In this document: in pieces, positions 58,801-64,000 of the stretch
Layout: each line of letters begins with the position of its first letter
How positions within the stretch are numbered: the stretch's first letter is position 1
DNA from: Laetiporus sulphureus 93-53
Lineage: Eukaryota > Basidiomycota > Agaricomycetes > Polyporales > Laetiporaceae
Assembly (NCBI RefSeq): GCF_001632365.1
Contig: NW_024468516.1
Coordinates: forward strand, 62,001 to 126,000
Reading direction: 5' to 3'
DNA length: 64,000 bases
The notes under the pieces: generated by a model
What the model was told of the DNA's origin: nothing
Databases searched by the model: none
Seen by the model: the letters and a program-made list of their open reading frames with translations, nothing else
Program-made: the position numbers and the translations under genes

Positions 58801-61066
58801 AAAGCAGAACTCTCCACTCAACAAAGCCATTGCCTCAGTAAGTGTTGTGCAAGTTGTATACCTGTTGATGTAAACTGACAGCATGTCTTTGAATAGTTCA
58901 CTGATGCTGACGGAGGAGTGGCACAAGAGTTCGTGCAGAAGTTGCAGAACTTGAACGCTCACAATTCAAAACACGAGCTCTCGATCGAGAAGTTCCTCAC
59001 GAAGAGTGAAGAAGCATTCTTCGACAAAGTCAAGAGAGAAAAGCTCTCCAGTGCAGCAAGTATCAGGTCTTCACGAAGGGATTCGATATGGGGGACGCCT
59101 GCTCCATCTACATTTGATCACTCTCGTCCTTCATGTGAGTATAATGGCTGCCACTCGGATAATTCATCAGCTGATCGCACATCGCAAAACATTAGCTCCA
59201 AGCACTCATTCCTTCGCCCCCGATGCATTTGCGACAAACATGGTAGACTACAGTGGACCTCTTCTGAATGAAGGCGACATGCCTATCATGACGGGATTAC
59301 AAATCGCTATGTCAAGAGAACTCTTCGGCTGGCCATTGTACGCCATCGTGATCTGCCTGGGACAGGTTCGTCCATGGATACATTCTGCTTACTAGATTCT
59401 ATGCTCATGGGCCTCAATGTAGATGTTGAGCGCAACAAGTTTCCAGATCACCCTGCTCTCCGGGACAAGTACACAATCCAATCTACAGCTCTATGTGGTT
59501 GGAGGCGTCTTCCTGGCCGCATCTTTAGTCTGGTACCCGCTTTTCCGTCTGAAACCATCCGTCTACGTGCTTTCGATACCCTGGGTGTTCTTCTCAATTG
59601 CGTTTTTCTTGATTGGCCTGCCATCCGTCGCTTCTACTCTAAACGCTTATCATTACGATCTCGCAAGCGCCGCTACTTGGGCATACTCGATCGCTTCTGC
59701 AGCTGGATTTGCATTCTTCGGTCTCAACTTCGGGGAAGAGGCGGTGCGCACCTCTTCGATGTCTTGTCAAATAGTCTACTGATGTGCTGCGATGACATTA
59801 GGGAGCGGCAACAGAAGTGTGGACGTTCCGAGCTTGCGTGGTACAAGGATCTCAACAGCTTTGGGTGGCAGCCTTGTGGTACTGGGGCTACAGGCTCGAC
59901 GGTGTCTCGTCAGGAAACACGTTGCCTTGGTGGATTGTTCTCATTGTCTGGCCGCTCGCTGCCGTCAGTCTCCTGTTCGCATACTTGATGCTGTACGGCT
60001 TGCCAGGTACGTCAGCTTGTCGTCCAGTGCCGGATGTCGTCTGATGTGTCCCCTGGCGTTGCTAGATTACTACCGTCAAACACCACCGAAGGTACCTCAC
60101 TTCCTCAAATCGCTTTTCCGCCGGAAGATTGTGCTCTGGTTCTTAGTCTCGGAAGTCCTGCGTGACTATTGGCTCAGTGGTGTGAGTGATCATGCATTGC
60201 ACTCACGAGGACGAGCAGGAAATACTGATATGTCGGTTGGCACAGCCATATGGCCGTAACTGGAGCTTCCTATGGAATGCCGACGTCCCTCAATGGCAGA
60301 CGTTCCTGCTCCTCCTTGCGTTTTTCGTTGTCGTTTGGGCAATTGTCATGGGAGCATTAACACAGCTCAGCAAAACACATACGTGGATTCTGCCCATCTT
60401 CGCCGTGGGCCTCGGAGCGCCGCGATGGTGTCAGGTCTGCATAAGTATGCACAAAGAATTAGAGCTAGTCCTGACCGATGTGTGTAGATGTTGTGGGGCA
60501 CGTCCTCCGTGGCACTTTACATTCCTTGGGCCGGCGGAGCTGGGCCATACGTTGCCACAGTTCTCTGGCTGTGGCTGGGAGTTCTCGATGCTGTTCAAGG
60601 TGTAGGTTTGGGCATGATCCTTCTTCAAGTATGTCTTCGATGCTGCTCGGATCTGACTGCGAAAGCTGAACGATTCGCGAAAAGACACTGTCTCGGTTAC
60701 ATGTCTGTGCCACGCTGGCCATGGCGCAGATCCTAGGAGCGGTTGTTGTGATAATAGCGCGTGCAACAGCACCAGACAACCTTGGTCCAGATGGAGTTTT
60801 CCCCGACATGAGCTTGTGGAGTTTCTCGGATGGCTTGAAAGGTGAATTGACCCATTCCTCTCAACCTTCTCGTAACGGCTTCACTGAAATTCTTTGTCAG
60901 GCAATCCACTCAACGCATATGTCTTCTGGATCGCGTTGTTCTGCCAACTCATCATTGTTGTTGGTTACTTCTGGTTCTACCGCAAAGAACAGCTTGGTCA
61001 GTGTTTCCTGATTGTGCCTCGGAAACATCTCTGACAGTCGCTCTTCTCCTCGCAGCACGCCCATGA
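52882..61066 (+). CDS. AGS1: Alpha-1,3-glucan synthase
   Basis: Plasma-membrane synthase making cell-wall alpha-1,3-glucan. Model of 21 exons: 52882-53284, 53353-53503, 53562-53664, 53718-54136, 54186-54582, 54633-54697, 54756-55725, 55785-56052, 56105-57740, 57795-58080, 58136-58837, 58897-59134, 59196-59365, 59423-59743, 59802-60006, 60066-60181, 60246-60434, 60488-60628, 60685-60841, 60901-60996 and 61056-61066. It gives 2347 residues, the usual length. A signal peptide ([20 protein letters not shown]) leads to the extracellular GH13 amylase-like domain, with [15 protein letters not shown] and [13 protein letters not shown] carrying the catalytic Asp and Glu. A single membrane helix near residue 1050 precedes the cytosolic GT5 glucan synthase domain, which starts at [17 protein letters not shown] near residue 1168 and ends around [21 protein letters not shown] Ser-rich linker and a multi-helix membrane domain follow, ending KEQLARP. 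No disabling change was seen. Confidence 0.95.
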
Positions 61067-61368
61067 TCACGACTAGCATTCATGAGTTTTATAGACTTCA
61101 GTATCTGCAATGGACTCTATATCATCTTCACTGGCATCTTTAGCAGCGATGGGACTGTGTTTGTGTTGGACTCTGTATTTGCGAACAGTCGGTAGACACA
61201 CGCTCACTCTACTCGTATCATAGTCTGATATCCTATGCACTATAATGGAAAGATACCTGGGATCTGATGCTGAATACCACGATACATATTTTCAGACACT
61301 GCCTGCTGTTGAAGAGGAATGGGCAGCTCAAACGTACTCGTTCTATAATTGTCAACAGTTGAGATCTA
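61067..61368. other. Intergenic region downstream of AGS1
   Basis: About 300 bp without coding features. Confidence 0.35.
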
Positions 61369-62132
61369 TGAGGCGCGTCCGGTAACGTCTCACGTGCTCT
61401 GTGACTCTCTCACGATCTGTCACGCTTGTTTTGTTTCAAAGCACGCACGCTAAGTTGGTCATCGACCGTCGGAAAAAGGACCTGGTCGCAGCTAGGGCTC
61501 AATTTTCCTTCCGGTATTATCATAGGAACATGCTCGAATGCGAGGATGAAGGATTAACATCCTCCCTGTGCGATCGACTCCAATCGGCACAAAGTACTTC
61601 ATTGCTGCAAGAGTTGCTCCGGACGTCAGACAATAACTTTATCCTGAGGCTGCGGAGGTTCGAAAGAATTGTCTCTTTCACTCGCGGTAGACTATCTTCA
61701 TTTCTCATGCTCTACACAATGTGTTGCACTGACTGACTCTCTGCAGCAAACTTTTTGAAAGGTTTGGATTGGCAAAAGATGGTACGGGAAATGCGACCAC
61801 TTTAGTCTTTGCGCTCCCTCGAGCTTGATTATCCGGGTCTGCGAACAGAGGATGCACCCGAAAAGGCTTTATTGCTGGTATCCTCGCAAGGTCTCAGCTT
61901 CATTGCGATGGATCTCGTAAAAATTATCATATCACTGCGCACTACGATCGCCCCGAAGGTTCATCGTCTTACTAGTATCTGCTTCCCTACGTCTGGCTCT
62001 AGCAATTCTGTCGGAAGCCTGTGTAACGAACTGGCCCGTCTCTTTTCCATTCGAACGCTTGCTTCCGATGATGCTGGGGATGAGAGTTCGGCCCCGGGAA
62101 GATTCTGCACAATGCGTCGAACTTATAGATGA
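61369..62132 (+). pseudogene. Possible gene relic with in-frame stop
   Basis: A low-confidence reading. An ATG at 61369 could join, through an intron ending in CAAAG at 61441, to a charged, helix-like frame (RRKKDLVAARAQFSFRYY onward) running to about 61686. A second intron ending CTGCAG at 61746 leads to ANFLKGLDWQKM and then a TAG at 61803-61805. The same frame continues after the stop as SLRSLELDYPGL, LLLVSSQGLSFIAMDLVKII and more to 62132. SLRSLELDYPGL recalls a leucine-rich repeat turn, as in the F-box genes nearby, but I cannot assign a family. It may be a dead F-box-related gene or a short real gene ending at the TAG. Confidence 0.3.
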
Positions 62133-62941
62133 CGTCAACATCAATCCCATCGTCAACATGCTAATCTGGGGAATTTCCTAAGGCCGGTATCCATCGAAAT
62201 TGAAAACTGGTCGGATAAGTTGCAGCGAAGGATACACGGTCCTTGATTGAACTTTGTCATAGCTGCCAGTGGCTTTGGCATCATTGGCCTTACGGTGCTC
62301 GCGCTCCAAAACGTCAAGTGCGTGGGGCACATCACCCCCTTCTCGCACCCGCGGAGCGAGACCGACCATGCATGATTTGAAGAGCTTCGAATGGGCCGTT
62401 GCCCGAGGAATGGGGATGGGAGGCTTGAAAGTGAATCAGCAAATATCAAGCTATGTTCTCGGATCGATTGATATCATATTTTCGGGTGCGTTCATACATC
62501 GACGTGACGCAAAGACAGGTTCGCTGGAACCTGCTTCCAGCCTCTTGACTGCTCAATGTCAATTTTAACTACTGATCTAAGGAGGGCTGTATTCCGTTGC
62601 ATAAGCATAAGCCGAGAGTACTCAAAGGTAATGTTCTGACTCGCTATGTATATCAGTCGACCAATTTCTCATTTATTCGCAATCGACTGCAGAAAGTCAT
62701 TTGAGTCTCAGACTAGCAGCTACCTCGCGCAGGAATCGATAACGTACGCGACGTGAGAAGTGACCTGTGTACATCATATGAGGTCATGGTATAACACGTC
62801 TTGAGACACAGAGGGATACGGAAATTAAGCAGCAAGCAAATGTCCATTGTTAGCGAGAGGATGCGGTACTGTAACGGTTGCTACCTTATGACTACAATAA
62901 GGTAAGGATGAGTCTGTCGACCTATACAACATGGTAACGAA
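62133..62941. other. Gene-free region, nothing recognised
   Basis: About 800 bp between the relic and the last gene. Short frames on both strands show no family features. Confidence 0.4.
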
Positions 62942-64000
62942 TTAGTCATTGAAAGCAACATCCACGCCAATGTCGCGCAGGTTGTTCACATCCTCATCAG
63001 ACCATCCCTTTAGGTCCATCAGTTCCACGGTCTCCAACGGACATCCTGCCGAAGAGAGAAAGCGAACACACTCCACCAGTTCGTTCTTCAGCTCATCCGT
63101 GGTCTCACTGACACCTACGATATCGAGGTGCTTCAGCTGCGGGCAGATACGAAGGCCGCCTTCTCCTGGCATTCGCAGCGCCTTCAGCAGGGCTGACAGA
63201 ACGTTCGAGTCAAAATCTATGATGCGTATTGACGACAAATTTGGTATTTCGCGCAACATTGACGTCCACTGTTGCTTCGTAGCAATCGCTGAGGATGGCG
63301 ACGGTTCACAAAGAACGAGAGCTTCCACGTCGTTCAGGCTGAAGCAGCTGAAGGCATTCGCGAATGCGACTTCCGGGATGATGTCGTGGAGCTCGATGGT
63401 ACAAGAGGGTTCTATGAATGGCGTACTAGCGTCCTGATGCAATTGTATGACGAGTCGCTCCTCGGAGCTGAAAATCTCGAATCGGCGTGTGTTCGAAAAT
63501 AGTGGGAGATGACTGCGGTTCTCAGGGAGCATGGTGTAAGGACGCATGCGGTCCTCTGTGTCGTGGAGAGCCAGCAGTTTCATCACGGTGCGACTCGTGA
63601 GTGACACGCCATCCAGCACGGACGCCAACCAACCCTTCGGCACGTACGAGAATGTCAAGTTCTCGAGAAGGGGCAACTGCACCCGCTGGGCGCGGGATGC
63701 AGGCTGACCTTCATATATTATAGGAAGCTCGTCGCGCAAACATTGTATGTCCAACGTCTGAAGGGAGGGACACTGCACGAGGACTTCTAGGAAGCGATCC
63801 ACGGATGGCAGCCACTCCTGAGACAGATCTGTCACCGAAAGATGTGCGAGGTTGGAATACAGGCCGGACGTCCAGGAGATGCTAATCTGCTTCAATGTCA
63901 GAGACCGTAGAGAGGGCGTCGAGTCGCCGAACAACGTTTGGATGGTTTCGAGCCCGAGTTCTATGGTATAGTTGTCTGCTTTCAAAAGGCGAAGGGAAAG
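62942..64000 (-). CDS. F-box/LRR-like protein, 3' part only
   Basis: The frame is open from the right edge of the window to its stop at 62942, giving about 352 residues of a C-terminal region; the N-terminus and any F-box lie outside. Irregular leucine-rich segments are present (SLRSLTLKQISISWTSGLYS, LQTLDIQCL, PLLENLTFSYVPKGWL, LKHLDIVGV, ETVELMDLKGWSDEDVNNL). Block order and several phrases match the C-terminal half of the F-box protein at 26084 (LRSLTLAQHSFNWTSSIFS, SVELIDANGWTEAEIHEL), so the two are distant paralogs of the same family. By that match the protein is probably an F-box substrate adaptor. No intron is evident in the visible part. Confidence 0.75.
   Translation of the reverse strand, partial: LSLRLLKADNYTIELGLETIQTLFGDSTPSLRSLTLKQISISWTSGLYSNLAHLSVTDLSQEWLPSVDRFLEVLVQCPSLQTLDIQCLRDELPIIYEGQPASRAQRVQLPLLENLTFSYVPKGWLASVLDGVSLTSRTVMKLLALHDTEDRMRPYTMLPENRSHLPLFSNTRRFEIFSSEERLVIQLHQDASTPFIEPSCTIELHDIIPEVAFANAFSCFSLNDVEALVLCEPSPSSAIATKQQWTSMLREIPNLSSIRIIDFDSNVLSALLKALRMPGEGGLRICPQLKHLDIVGVSETTDELKNELVECVRFLSSAGCPLETVELMDLKGWSDEDVNNLRDIGVDVAFND

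Noticed and set aside
1..64000. CRISPR arrays, rRNA genes or prophage-like modules
   Set aside because: No regularly spaced repeats, rRNA blocks or phage genes were seen, and the window is clearly eukaryotic.

Overview
The window is nuclear DNA of a filamentous basidiomycete, most likely an Agaricomycete. The genes are dense and cut by many short introns (mostly 45-65 nt, GT-AG). The gene set is fungal: alpha-1,3-glucan synthase, an SAM-RA-kinase MAPKKK of the STE11/Byr2 type, a FRE-type ferric reductase, fungal F-box/LRR-like proteins and the HLDISLRN kinase-like family common in mushrooms. Organism assignment is inference. All exon models were made by hand from splice signals, reading phase and family conservation. 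I saw no rRNA, tRNA, CRISPR array or intact transposon.

Layout. 1-4.6 kb: TRS120 (TRAPPII, minus, 3' end off the left edge) and DPM2 (plus), divergent. 4.65-12.9 kb: one 22-exon minus-strand gene for a 2391-residue protein with a Cys/His zinc-binding module, only 84 bp from a divergent DUF4211 gene (13.0-14.9 kb). 15.4-17.4 kb: MCT-type MFS transporter (minus). 18.0-18.8 kb: TAF13. 19.4-21.2 kb: sugar transporter. 21.3-22.0 kb: RRM protein. 22.9-24.1 kb: kinase-like protein. 24.3-25.6 kb: NSRP1-type splicing regulator. 26.1-29.8 kb: two convergent F-box genes. 31.0-32.1 kb: exosome subunit MTR3. 32.4-34.8 kb: LAT/b(0,+)-type amino acid transporter. 35.9-38.0 kb: GMC oxidoreductase. 38.4-39.6 kb: rearranged stretch with a decayed partial copy of the amino acid transporter. 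40.0-44.2 kb: copper chaperone ATX1 followed by the ferric reductase. 44.6-47.0 kb: TRM1. 47.2-51.0 kb: the MAPKKK, divergent over 1.9 kb from the alpha-1,3-glucan synthase (52.9-61.1 kb). 61.4-62.1 kb: a probable gene relic. 62.9-64 kb: the 3' part of an F-box/LRR-like gene running off the right edge.

Most genes are housekeeping: Golgi trafficking, dolichol-phosphate mannose synthesis, TFIID, the exosome, tRNA modification and splicing. Two neighbourhoods look functionally linked. ATX1 next to FRE joins copper delivery to surface metal reduction. The MAPKKK divergent from AGS1 places a MAPK-cascade kinase beside a major cell-wall synthase. The 34.8-39.7 kb stretch is the accessory-looking part: duplicated gene fragments, imperfect direct repeats and palindromes surround the GMC oxidoreductase. 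I found no clear new multi-gene system. The least explained items are the 2391-residue protein, the GMC enzyme and the rearranged segment.
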